Origin: Candidatus Iainarchaeum sp.
GTDB lineage: Archaea; Iainarchaeota; Iainarchaeia; JAGGVJ01
NCBI GenBank assembly: GCA_021158055.1
Contig: JAGGVJ010000033.1
Location: 1-43,198, forward strand
Direction: 5' to 3'
Length of the DNA: 43,198 bases
Below, piece by piece: positions 18,494 to 26,559 of the stretch. The translations under genes and the position numbers were made by a program. The first letter of the stretch is position 1, and the number at the start of each line of letters is the position of its first letter. Under the pieces are notes generated by a model. The model saw nothing but the letters and a program-made list of their open reading frames with translations. It did no database searches and was not told the origin of the DNA.

Positions 18494-19188
18494 CAAACCC
18501 TACCTCTTGAATCCCCTCTTGAAATTCCCGACGCAATCAGATGCGCTACACGAACCGGCTCGGGAACATTTGCATGCAAAATGGTTCTTTTAAGATAAAC
18601 CCTTGCATTTGAAAGTGAAACGCCTGCGCACTGAAAAAAAATTTCTGAATCACCCGTTTTTGCGGCATGCACTTTACCTGCTGAAGCCATCGCTTCAAGG
18701 CGCTTTTCACTGCCGCTCAATCTTTTGACGGCGTCTTTAACAGCATCCATGTCAGGCGGTTTTCGAATGACCGCGATTGCAGGCAACTTTGTCATTTTTG
18801 AAAGTTCAATTATGTCCGGAATGTTAAAACCGGCAAAACTCAAGCCGTCAAGAAAAATCGCCCTGATTTGCGGTTTTTGCCTGCTGTTGTTTACAAGGCA
18901 AGCCATTTTTTCAGTTGAATCAAACCCGTCTTTTTTTACCTGACAGGACATGACCGCTTCAAGCCTTGAATTCCCGCGCAAAACCGCGCCGACAAGAAGC
19001 ACGCTTTCCAAACCAGGGAAATAACAGCCGTCGTCAAAACCAACTGTGCGTATGTCTTTTTTTATCTCATACGCTTCACTGTCTTTTGCAATGCTGCACC
19101 ACTCCCATTTGGAAAACCCGGCTTTAAAGCGCCTGCACTTTCTTGACAAATTCAGCTGAATCTTTTTTAATTTTTTCAATCGCGTCAA
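18493..19188 (-). CDS. DUF99 family protein (endonuclease V-like fold)
   Basis: COG1628/UPF0215. Hallmarks are KKDIRTVGFDDG, VLLVGAVLRG, DGFDSTEKM, the central IRAIFLDGLSFAGFNIPDI, LPAIAVIRKPPDM, and the late segment with PEPVRVAHLIASGI. The family has an endonuclease V-type fold; its biological role is not established. The start is ambiguous. TTG 19188 gives 231 residues and overlaps rpoL by 65 bases; TTG 19149 would shorten it by 13 residues and the overlap to about 26 bases. The gene sits in a csl4-rpoL-DUF99-signal peptidase run, all leftward and tightly packed, so it is probably one operon. Confidence 0.88.
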   Translation of the reverse strand: MTRLKKLKKIQLNLSRKCRRFKAGFSKWEWCSIAKDSEAYEIKKDIRTVGFDDGCYFPGLESVLLVGAVLRGNSRLEAVMSCQVKKDGFDSTEKMACLVNNSRQKPQIRAIFLDGLSFAGFNIPDIIELSKMTKLPAIAVIRKPPDMDAVKDAVKRLSGSEKRLEAMASAGKVHAAKTGDSEIFFQCAGVSLSNARVYLKRTILHANVPEPVRVAHLIASGISRGDSRGRV

Positions 19189-19399
19189 TTACTGCTGACC
19201 TGGCGCTCTTTGAACCCTTGGTTTTTACGTAAAGAACTGCCTCGTCGCCCAAGGGGTGATCAACATTGCAGGCCGCAAACTCCACTGAACCATCCTCAAG
19301 CAAAGTCTTTGTAATCAGATTAGGCAAAGTGTACTTGTTTGTCTTCCTTATCTTCAACTCAATTTCACTGTTACTTTCTTTTACGACGTCAATATCCAT
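19124..19399 (-). CDS. rpoL: DNA-directed RNA polymerase subunit L (Rpb11)
   Basis: This 91-residue subunit pairs with subunit D in the assembly platform of archaeal RNA polymerase. Diagnostic features are TLPNLITKTLLEDGSVEFAACNVDHPL followed in the family by a short strand (here EAVLYVKTKG), and a C-terminal helix with AIEKIKKDSAEF. The string around ACNVDHPL is nearly invariant in the family. The start ATG 19399 follows GAGGTGAGTCA, a strong Shine-Dalgarno. It lies between csl4 and DUF99; a neighbourhood of csl4 and rpoL is known in other archaea. Confidence 0.96.
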   Translation of the reverse strand: MDIDVVKESNSEIELKIRKTNKYTLPNLITKTLLEDGSVEFAACNVDHPLGDEAVLYVKTKGSKSARSAVIDAIEKIKKDSAEFVKKVQAL

Positions 19400-19470
19400 T
19401 GACTCACCTCAAAAACCAAATAATATACTATGCAAAAACAAAAATAAACCTAACTAAAAAAATAATCACA

Positions 19471-20052
19471 TTAAATACAAACATTGCCATAATCTGCGGA
19501 AACTTTCCTGCTATCAAGTTTTCCGCAGTAAGCGCATTTAAGCTTTGAAGGATCCCTTTTGTCCCTCTGCATCTCGTGCCTGCATCGCGGGCAATAACCT
19601 TTTACCACTCCAAGGTCAGGGAACGCGGTTGTCAAATCTACAGTGTACTCATTCAAATCTTTTATCTTCACTTTCACGATGTCTGCGACCCCGAACTCCT
19701 TTTTGGCAGAATCCACGTATCTTCTGTCTATGTCAGAAATCCTCAATATGGCAGTTACAAAATTCGGGACTTTTCTTTTACGACCCCCCCTGCTTTCAAT
19801 CAAGTCAATCATGACCATTTTGTCCCTGATTAAAACAACCGATCCGAAAACAACATCTCCGGTACGCTGAAACGCCGGAAAAGACGCCTGCCCGGTCACT
19901 GTAGCTGAATGATTTGACCTGTCCAGTGAAAAATAACCGACTGACTTGGAATAAATCTTTCCGTTTTTTTCAAAAGTACCCTTTCCTGATAAAAATTCTT
20001 CTTCTGCCCCAAGCAAATCACCTGGGAAAACAAGTTTGTTGTCGTCCTGCAA
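19471..20052 (-). CDS. csl4: Exosome RNA-binding subunit Csl4
   Basis: The cap protein of the archaeal exosome recruits RNA and DnaG to the Rrp41/42 ring. Its 193 residues comprise the N-terminal domain (VFPGDLLGAEEEFLSGKGT, then IYSKSVGYFSLD), a central S1-like domain (GDVVFGSVVLIRDKMVMIDL and ISDIDRRYVDSAKKEFGVADIV) and a C-terminal zinc ribbon (CPRC then CAYC). All are canonical and in order. Start TTG 20052 follows AGGTGATTTA. It is the first gene of the leftward rpoL operon and has a perfect dyad about 60 bases upstream. Confidence 0.95.
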   Translation of the reverse strand: MQDDNKLVFPGDLLGAEEEFLSGKGTFEKNGKIYSKSVGYFSLDRSNHSATVTGQASFPAFQRTGDVVFGSVVLIRDKMVMIDLIESRGGRKRKVPNFVTAILRISDIDRRYVDSAKKEFGVADIVKVKIKDLNEYTVDLTTAFPDLGVVKGYCPRCRHEMQRDKRDPSKLKCAYCGKLDSRKVSADYGNVCI

Positions 20053-20110
20053 TAAATCACCTAATCATTAAATGGCTGCTGTTTTTAGACAAAACATCAA
20101 ATCAAATATT

Positions 20111-20127
20111 TTTCACATTATGTGAAA
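20111..20127. promoter_or_regulatory. Perfect 17-bp dyad upstream of csl4
   Basis: TTTCACATTATGTGAAA is a perfect inverted repeat with 8-bp arms around one T, 59-75 bases before the csl4 start. An AAAAATATTT element directly next to it on the promoter-proximal side could be the TATA box, which would place the dyad at the BRE or just upstream. Confidence 0.45.
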
Positions 20128-20289
20128 TCAAAAAACAGGCCTTAATTTAAAAAAAATTTTTACTTTTAAACACTGCACTAATAATATGAACCTTTTAATT
20201 AAAACACTTTGCATAAAACACGTGAAAAACAAAAAACAACCAATCATGCTATGACAAACAACCAATCATGCCTCTGATATGCGCAACAA

Positions 20290-21222
20290 TCAAAACAGCA
20301 GCGAACTTGCCTCAATCAAGGCACTTGCTGCAAGCATAAGAACAGCTATTACAAACAAAACCAAACTGTCTTTCATCACTTCCACGAATTCGGCTCTGCG
20401 ATATTTTGCAGAAGCAATGCCTGCTGAAATAATCCCCCCTGAAACCGCCGCCAAAAAATAGGCGCCTATCTCAGGCATGCCGTGAGGCATATAAAGAATA
20501 ATCGCCTGCGGTATTGCAAACAAAAACGCCACAAGAGCCGCGTAAGAACCCAAGTAACTGAAAAAACTTACCTGGCTTTTTGCAAGCTCCCCCACCGCAA
20601 CGCTCAAAACAGATGCATTCCAGGTTATGAGCCACACTGCCCCCGCCCCAAACAAAAACGACGTAATTATGGCAAGCAACAAAACCACAAAATTATTCCT
20701 GAAAATACCCCCTGCGCACTGGACAAACCCCCCATTGTCCCTGCTGCACGCACACGCAATATCATTTTCAGTACACGACTTGGCAACCATTATGACATCG
20801 CCTGAAAAAGACGACTTTATCCCTTTCCATGTATTGACCTGTTCCTTGAAAAACAAATCCGTTTTTTCAGAAGGCAAAACAGTGTACCAAAAAGCAAACG
20901 CAAACACAAGCGCAACAAAAAAAACCCCATATGTCTTTATTACATCAGCGTGCCTGTAAAGAAGGTGTGAATTGTCAGCGCGTGTGTCTTTTCCCTGATT
21001 CCACACAACCCACCTGTCTTTGGATTCCTCTATCCTGAACAGGTTCAAAAAAAGAGGAACACTAATTATCGTGACAAACGAAACCATCAATATGCTTGAA
21101 CTTCCCGGAAACATATATCCCGCGAGCCACAAAGAAACAGATGCAAAAATAATCGTTGCAAAAAAAAGCTCGAGAGGGTTTCCTTCAGCATCCTCGGGTT
21201 TAACAAGGGATTCAAGAACCAT
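20290..21222 (-). CDS. SpoIIM/DUF95-family membrane protein
   Basis: This 310-residue multi-pass protein is like the archaeal stage II sporulation M family. It starts with the typical VLESLVKPEDAEGNPLELF and a first helix pair, LFLNLFRIEESKDRW on the cytoplasmic side. A loop with Cys pairs (CTENDIACACSR) and several more helices follow, including the GAGAVWLITWNASVLSVAVG segment. In bacteria SpoIIM acts in membrane remodelling; its archaeal role is unknown. ATG 21222 has a TATA box about 26 bases upstream, so a leaderless start is likely. Confidence 0.85.
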   Translation of the reverse strand: MVLESLVKPEDAEGNPLELFFATIIFASVSLWLAGYMFPGSSSILMVSFVTIISVPLFLNLFRIEESKDRWVVWNQGKDTRADNSHLLYRHADVIKTYGVFFVALVFAFAFWYTVLPSEKTDLFFKEQVNTWKGIKSSFSGDVIMVAKSCTENDIACACSRDNGGFVQCAGGIFRNNFVVLLLAIITSFLFGAGAVWLITWNASVLSVAVGELAKSQVSFFSYLGSYAALVAFLFAIPQAIILYMPHGMPEIGAYFLAAVSGGIISAGIASAKYRRAEFVEVMKDSLVLFVIAVLMLAASALIEASSLLF

Positions 21223-21242
21223 AATTATACTAAATTAAGCAA

Positions 21243-21253
21243 TTTATTAAAAA
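21243..21253 (-). promoter_or_regulatory. TATA-like box for the SpoIIM-like gene
   Basis: TTTTAATAAATT on the minus strand is centred about 26 bases before ATG 21222. No Shine-Dalgarno is visible, in keeping with leaderless transcription. Confidence 0.45.
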
Positions 21254-21320
21254 GTATGCCAAAACAGACCTGACTTCAAACAAACCATACGTCAATAACA
21301 GACAAATCAGCTGTTATTAA

Positions 21321-21408
21321 CTATCAAACAACAGCACCGGCACCACCAGTCAACATTGCCAGCGCTATCAAACAACAGCACCGGCGCTATCAATCAACAT
21401 CACTGGCT
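21321..21408. repeat. Four 22-bp tandem repeats overlapping the stomatin gene end
   Basis: Units are at 21321, 21343, 21365 and 21387. Units 1 and 3 differ by one base; units 2 and 4 are diverged. Unit 4 includes the last codons and the TGA stop (21390-21392) of the stomatin gene. The other copies look like duplications of that gene end reaching into the spacer. Confidence 0.8.
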
Positions 21409-22442
21409 GACTGTTTCTTTTTCTTCTTTGAACTGACAATCAGTTCTTTCTTCTCAATGGGTTTGCCGTGGTCAGTTATCTTAACTCTGACTCCTTTTTT
21501 TTCCACGTCATCCAGGTACTTCTTCAAGACACCGCCATAGTTTTCCTTGAACCCTTGCTTGATTTCTTCCGAGTCAACCTTTCCGCCGATCTTTGAAGAC
21601 ACCACCTGAGCAAGCTTGGTAAGCTCCACAGGGAAAATAAGCTTGTTGGATCGGCCGTTAGCCATTTTCTTAAGGGCTTCCAGGTACATGTAAGAAATCG
21701 TCGACTCGCTCAAGTTGCTTGCTGCATCTTGTATCGCTTCTATCTCGATTTTCTTTGCCTCAGCATTCTGTTGCGCAGCAAACTTGTTTTGCTCGGCCGC
21801 CCTGAAATTGTGCATGGCATCAATCACTTCCTTTGGAAGTTTCACGTCCTGAATTTCAACCGACTCAACAAGAATCCCCCACTCGTCAGAAACCTTTGAA
21901 ATCTGCCTCAACACTTCCCTGTTAATCGATTCAATGTTTTCGACGATGTCCCTGAACTCAAGGTTTCCGACAACATCCCTGACAGTGGCTTTGGTAAAAG
22001 TAATTATCGCATCGTGGTAATTAGTAACTTCAATTATAGACTTTTTCGGGTCAATAACCCTCAGATAAATAACAGTATCAATCGTCATCTTTATGTTTCC
22101 CTTGGTAAGGATTTCCTGCGGGCGAACATCAACGGTCTGCACGCGCATATTCACAATCTTGAAAGTATCAATAAAAGGAACCAGAATAATCCAACCAGGC
22201 CCCTTTGTAGCGTTATATTTTCCCATCCGGAATATCACTGCTCTTTCATACTCCGGGACTTTAAGCATGACCTGGGCCGAATTTGAATAACTCAACACAA
22301 CAAAAATTATGACCAAAGCAAGGGCAACAAGAAAAAAATCAATGCCGACAAACCCGCTTGAAAGAAAAGACAAAAAAATCGCCAAGACAGCAATCACTCC
22401 GAAAAAAATCACAACGTTTTTAGCGTCAACCACAACAACCAA
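21390..22442 (-). CDS. Stomatin/prohibitin (SPFH) family membrane protein
   Basis: This 350-residue protein has two N-terminal hydrophobic segments and an SPFH domain. The domain begins VPEYERAVIFRMGKY, continues GPGWIILVPFIDTFKIVNMRVQ, and includes LTKGNIKMTIDTVIYLRV. A helical region RDVVGNLEFRDIVENIESIN follows, then the coiled segment AAEQNKFAAQQNAEAKKIEIEA. The tail is Lys-rich. Stomatins oligomerise at membranes and often pair with NfeD or a serine protease; neither is next to it here. Start TTG 22442 follows GAGGTTGG; GTG three codons later is possible. Confidence 0.93.
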   Translation of the reverse strand: MVVVVDAKNVVIFFGVIAVLAIFLSFLSSGFVGIDFFLVALALVIIFVVLSYSNSAQVMLKVPEYERAVIFRMGKYNATKGPGWIILVPFIDTFKIVNMRVQTVDVRPQEILTKGNIKMTIDTVIYLRVIDPKKSIIEVTNYHDAIITFTKATVRDVVGNLEFRDIVENIESINREVLRQISKVSDEWGILVESVEIQDVKLPKEVIDAMHNFRAAEQNKFAAQQNAEAKKIEIEAIQDAASNLSESTISYMYLEALKKMANGRSNKLIFPVELTKLAQVVSSKIGGKVDSEEIKQGFKENYGGVLKKYLDDVEKKGVRVKITDHGKPIEKKELIVSSKKKKKQSASDVD

Positions 22443-22706
22443 CCTCAGACAAATTATTCAATGAACTCCAAAACAAACCAATTACCTCGTAAAACAAACC
22501 AATTGCTCCATAAATCACAAAATAAATATTTAATGCAATTAACATTATTATAACATCTATAGATATATAACTATATAATGTAAACTGTGTGAACTACCCC
22601 TTACTTTCGCAAGAGGACTTACGAAAAGGTTAAATAAAAAACAGACACAAATATATATTGCACTAAAAACAAAAATTTTTGCAAAATTTCCTCTGCTGAA
22701 GCGTGA
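22443..22706. other. Divergent promoter region, stomatin and DUF373 genes
   Basis: This is a 264-base AT-rich spacer between divergent genes. A TATA-like AAATATATATTG at 22649-22660 would serve the rightward DUF373 gene with a leader of about 25 bases. AAATAAATATTTAA near 22521-22534 could serve the leftward stomatin gene. A self-complementary AT stretch (TCTATAGATATATAACTATA) lies near 22555-22575. No RNA gene is seen. Confidence 0.4.
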
Positions 22707-23813
22707 ATGAAAATGAAATACAAAAACATCCTGGTGCTCTGTATTGACAGGGACAACGACCTCGAAAGAAAAGCGGGAATAAAAGGCCCAATCACAGGCA
22801 GGAAACAAAACATCAACGCGGCTGCAAAACTTGCTCTGGCAGACCCTGAAGACAGCGACGTAAACTCAATTTTTGCCGCAGTACAGGCATACGACAAACT
22901 CAAAGAACACGCGGAAAAAATAGAAGTCGCAACCCTTACAGGACACAGGATAGTAGGTTTTGAAGCAGACATGAACATTAACGAACAACTGGATCAAGTA
23001 CTTGAAAAATTCAAAGCCAACGGCGTTTACTTTGTCACAGACGGTGCGGAAGACGACGAAATAATCCCCATTGTCCAGTCAAAAGTTCCGATAATCTCAA
23101 AAAAAACAGTGGTTGTAAAACAGGAAAAAGACATTGAAAAAACATACTACAAAATAAAAGAAGCGCTCTCAGATCCACAAATATCGCTGCTGCTTTTCGG
23201 ACTGCCCGGCCTGGCGTTTATCCTCTGGGCACTCATACCCGCGTTCAACCTCAACACAATCCTTGGAGCAGTCGGCTTTTACCTTTTGGTATTCAAGGGG
23301 CTCGGGGTCGAAAACACGATACTGAAAAACGTCCGGAAACTCAAAAAAAGCACTTTAATTGACAGGGTAAGCTTCCCGATGTACATCGGAATGGTGCTAT
23401 TGCTTGTGTTTGCAGGAATATCAATGTTTGATTCTTTCAAAACCCTGCCGCTTGGCATGGAACTGCATCAAATGATAATCAGCGTGCTGTCAGCGGGGTA
23501 CACATTGATTGGAACAGCAGCGATCATATTCTCGCTTGGAAGGATGATTGACGCGCACTACTCAAAAACAGTTTTCAAATTCAGAAAATACATCATTTCA
23601 ATCCTTTCAATCATCAGCCTCTGGCTAATACTCGACGCATTCACGGGAATAGTCATGGGGGATGGAGACGCCACCTGGTTTATAATAACAATCCTTGCAA
23701 GCGTCATAATCCTTTCGGCAGGAATAAAAACAACCACCATCTTCACAAAAAAATCAAAAAACACAACCCTAAACCAAAAAACAAAACGAATCGCGGCAAA
23801 AGCGGCCAGATAA
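22707..23813 (+). CDS. DUF373 family membrane protein
   Basis: This archaeal integral-membrane family has no assigned function. The protein is 368 residues long. The soluble N-terminal half starts ILVLCIDRDNDLERKAGI and has GPITGRKQNINAAAKLALADPEDSD, VATLTGHRIVG and VYFVTDGAEDDEI, all family marks. The C-terminal half has about six hydrophobic segments from FGLPGLAFILWALIPAF onward and a Lys/Arg end. ATG 22707 is preceded by a weak GTGA. It is transcribed away from the stomatin gene. Confidence 0.9.
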   Translation: MKMKYKNILVLCIDRDNDLERKAGIKGPITGRKQNINAAAKLALADPEDSDVNSIFAAVQAYDKLKEHAEKIEVATLTGHRIVGFEADMNINEQLDQVLEKFKANGVYFVTDGAEDDEIIPIVQSKVPIISKKTVVVKQEKDIEKTYYKIKEALSDPQISLLLFGLPGLAFILWALIPAFNLNTILGAVGFYLLVFKGLGVENTILKNVRKLKKSTLIDRVSFPMYIGMVLLLVFAGISMFDSFKTLPLGMELHQMIISVLSAGYTLIGTAAIIFSLGRMIDAHYSKTVFKFRKYIISILSIISLWLILDAFTGIVMGDGDATWFIITILASVIILSAGIKTTTIFTKKSKNTTLNQKTKRIAAKAAR

Positions 23814-23920
23814 AAACAAATTTTGGTAAGGAATATGATCCCTAACCATTTAAACCCTGTTATATAATGGTAATGGCAAATCCCAAAAGCGCAGCGCCCC
23901 CTTGAGTTGCCTTTCACTCG

Positions 23921-24487
23921 TTATACATTAGAAGTTTCTTCCTTGAAAATGAAATTTAATTTTTGATTACCATATTCAATATCCTTTGCTAGTTGCTTAA
24001 CATTTTCTGACATCCTATCATACATAAATCTGATTTTTTTCCTGGCTTTTTCTTCACCAAATTTTTCAAAATATTGCACAAAATTTTCCTCAAAAAAAGA
24101 CATGGAATCCGCATCCATTAAAAGATCAGATTCAAAATCACCTCCAAACTCATGTTTTAAAACCAGATGCTTAACCTTTGAAATAAACTCTTTGTCAAAA
24201 TTGTATTTTTCCAGCAATTCAACAATAATATCAGCACTTTTTTCAGAATGAATTCGTTTATGCTCTTCATAATTATCAAATTTTTCTTTTGTTTCAATAT
24301 AATGATCTGTCTCATAACTTCTTTCAATATCATGAGCCAATGCAGCAATTTGGAGAGCCGAATCCGCATCTGGTTTTAATTCCAGGATCCATTTTCGGGT
24401 AGATTCAGCATGAGCTAAATCTGTTTTGACTGGCGATTTTGATATTATTTTCTTAATCTCATTTTCAAGTTCTTTTATGTTATCCAT
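23921..24487 (-). CDS. HD-domain protein, DUF4202-like
   Basis: About 188 residues from ATG 24487 (MDNIKELENEIKK); the longer frame reaching 24631 has no supporting start. It shows His in LAHAESTRKW, then AALAHDIERS as the HD pair, then HKRIHSEKSADIIVELL, and a later DADSMSFFEENF. This arrangement of metal-binding His/Asp, and the segments ahead of and after it, resembles DUF4202 proteins, whose function is unknown; HD enzymes are usually phosphohydrolases. The gene is more AT-rich than its neighbours, which may mean recent acquisition. Confidence 0.75.
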   Translation of the reverse strand: MDNIKELENEIKKIISKSPVKTDLAHAESTRKWILELKPDADSALQIAALAHDIERSYETDHYIETKEKFDNYEEHKRIHSEKSADIIVELLEKYNFDKEFISKVKHLVLKHEFGGDFESDLLMDADSMSFFEENFVQYFEKFGEEKARKKIRFMYDRMSENVKQLAKDIEYGNQKLNFIFKEETSNV

Positions 24488-24637
24488 ATAATAAAGTAGA
24501 AATTTTAAGTTTATCAATCTTGCAGTAAGAGCAAAAAACAATTTTGTATAACACAGGGATTTGCAAAGCGAAATCTTATATGCTTTTTCCCCGGTAATCA
24601 AATTACGGCAACTGGGAAAGACTAAAAGCAAGTCCTT

Positions 24638-26029
24638 TTAAATCTTTAAAGGAACTTCTTCAAGTGCTTTTTCAAGCTTTTTTATCAGTGACTTCTTTGA
24701 TTTGCTGTCAGACAACACCGCTTCAAGCACTTCCAAAATGGTTTCCGCAGGCACTATCCTGATTTGCTTTTTTTGCCTGTCGTCAAGGACAACGTCCCCG
24801 AGATTGGATTTAGGTATCACGACCGTTTTTATCCCGGCTCCAAGAGCAGCCAATATCTTCATCGTGACCCCGCCGACAGGAAGCACGTCGCCCCTCACCG
24901 AAAGAGAACCGGTCATCGCAATCGATTGATTTACCGGAACACCAGTCATCGCGGAAAGAAGAGCAGTGGCAACTGACACGCTTGCAGAATCACCTTCAAC
25001 ACCCTCGTAGGTCTGGAGGAACTGCACGTGAATATCAAACTGGGAAATATCCTTGCCGGAAACAAGCTTCAAAAGAGCACTGACGTTTTGAACCGCCTCG
25101 TTCGCAATATCCCCGAGCTTTCCCGTGGCAATAACTTTTCCCTCGCGCTGGCTTTGAGCCGGGGCCACTTCAGACACAATCGGAAGCACTATCCCCCCGC
25201 CTTCCCTACCAATCACTGCCAAGCCGTTGACGCGGCCGACTTCCATGCCCTTAATCTTGAACACCTCATAATCTTTCTTGACGCTGATATACTTATCCGA
25301 AACCTGTTGTTCAAGCGTCTTTGCAAGCTTCATGGCTTCCTTGACGTGTCTGACATGCACAAGTTTCTTTGACTTATCCTCTTTCGCCAAGTCCCCCGCG
25401 GCCCTCACAAGACCTCCCAGGTCACGCAGCTTTAAAGTAAGCTTTCCTTTTCTTCCTGCGCGAATTCTTGCAACCCTCACAACCTCGTCAACGGCGCTCT
25501 TGCTGAAGTGAGGTATTTTCCCGTCCTTTTTGACTTCCTGCGCAATAAACTGCGCAATAAAAAACCTGTTTTCGGGAGTGTCTGCAAGGTCATTGTTCAT
25601 GAAAATCTCGTAACCGTAACCGCGGATTCTCGAGCGAAGAGCAGGGTGCATGCTTTTCAGGTCTTCCATGTTTCCAGCCGCAACCAAAACAAAATCACAT
25701 GGAACCGCTTCGGTGCGAACCATTGCCCCGCTTGACATCTCGCTTTGACCTGTAATGGAATATTTTTTCTCCTGCAGCGCAGTCAAAAGCTCCTGCTGGG
25801 CCTTTGGAGACAAAGCAGCCATCTCGTCAATAAACAACACTCCCTTGTTTGACTTGTGAATCATTCCCGGCTCAACCCTTGCGTGAGCAGGAGTTCCAAG
25901 TCCGCCTGAATTTGAAACTGCCACTTCCCGGGAAAAAAGGTTTCCTGTTGAAGTCGTGGCATTGTACACAAAACCGTTTTTTACTTCTTTGACTTTCTTT
26001 CCAGTGATCTCTGACTCAACCGGTTTCAT
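24638..26029 (-). CDS. lonB: LonB C-terminal half with N-terminal C-intein
   Basis: 463 residues. The first 40 read as a C-intein: block F-like [14 protein letters not shown] and an end VAVSN before Ser41, which starts the extein [15 protein letters not shown]. Then come Walker B (VLFIDE, 64-69), the rest of the AAA+ module ([11 protein letters not shown]), and the Lon protease domain with the catalytic pair Ser348 (GVEGDSAS) and Lys391 (GGVTMK), 43 residues apart as in archaeal LonB. It has no Walker A and no membrane segment, so alone it cannot be a working ATP-dependent protease. ATG 26029 overlaps the upstream stop (ATGA) and has GGTGG four bases away, the same layout as tldE. Alternative: one frame with the upstream gene, broken by an indel in G6. 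Confidence 0.93.
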   Translation of the reverse strand: MKPVESEITGKKVKEVKNGFVYNATTSTGNLFSREVAVSNSGGLGTPAHARVEPGMIHKSNKGVLFIDEMAALSPKAQQELLTALQEKKYSITGQSEMSSGAMVRTEAVPCDFVLVAAGNMEDLKSMHPALRSRIRGYGYEIFMNNDLADTPENRFFIAQFIAQEVKKDGKIPHFSKSAVDEVVRVARIRAGRKGKLTLKLRDLGGLVRAAGDLAKEDKSKKLVHVRHVKEAMKLAKTLEQQVSDKYISVKKDYEVFKIKGMEVGRVNGLAVIGREGGGIVLPIVSEVAPAQSQREGKVIATGKLGDIANEAVQNVSALLKLVSGKDISQFDIHVQFLQTYEGVEGDSASVSVATALLSAMTGVPVNQSIAMTGSLSVRGDVLPVGGVTMKILAALGAGIKTVVIPKSNLGDVVLDDRQKKQIRIVPAETILEVLEAVLSDSKSKKSLIKKLEKALEEVPLKI

Positions 26030-26559
26030 ATGCCACCGCCCCCCGCCTTCAAAACAGCATCGTTTGCCTGATTTGATTTTCCCTGAGATAAAAACAATGC
26101 CCTTAACCTTTCAAGCTGTTCTTCAAACAAACCCGCAAACCCGGCAGGCGCAGAAAACACCTTTGTCCCGACCACAGCATCTTTTGCCAAAACGCGTCCC
26201 TGCGGAGTCAAAATTTCGTGCTCGCAAGTGACTGAAACGGTTTTTCCTGAATCTGTCTTCAGGCAGACTATCTCCCCGGAAAAAGGCCGCCTGTTAATCA
26301 CTTCCACTCTTGCAAGCTCCATTTCCCCTGAACCACTCAATCCGACAGTGTATATTTTTTCATCTTCCGGGCCCGAAGGCAACACAATTGCCTCGTAGCC
26401 ATCAGGGTTTTTTTCAATCAAACCTGAGTATTTTTTTGAGAGCATCTCCCAGGCTTCTTCAAAAGAAACTTCCACAAGCGCGTTTTCAAAATTCGTTGAA
26501 ATGCCTGCAAAATTTTCTTTTCCAAGGCTCATATAAAAAGTGTTTTCCCCTGAAAAACT
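25910..26559 (-). other. Mini-intein in LonB, apparently naturally split
   Basis: N-intein codons 26559-26029 (177 residues, starting Ser) and C-intein codons 26029-25910 (40 residues, ending Asn) lie in adjacent overlapping genes. The exact insertion point is between FQ and SGGLG of the conserved LonB motif, a known intein position in archaeal Lon. Splicing blocks A, B, F and G can all be placed, and the endonuclease domain is absent. The first residue is Ser, not the commoner Cys; the block F His and the penultimate His of block G are replaced by Gly and Ser. Extein continuity across the junction is the strongest evidence that this is an intein rather than an unrelated insertion. Confidence 0.85.

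Noticed and set aside
21321-21408. CRISPR-like array
   Set aside because: Units are directly adjacent 22-mers with no unique spacers, and one is coding; no cas genes are present.
24488-24631. N-terminal extension of the HD protein
   Set aside because: The added 48 residues are hydrophobic/mixed, unlike the family start, and overlap AT-rich promoter-like sequence; MDNIKELENEI is the natural start.
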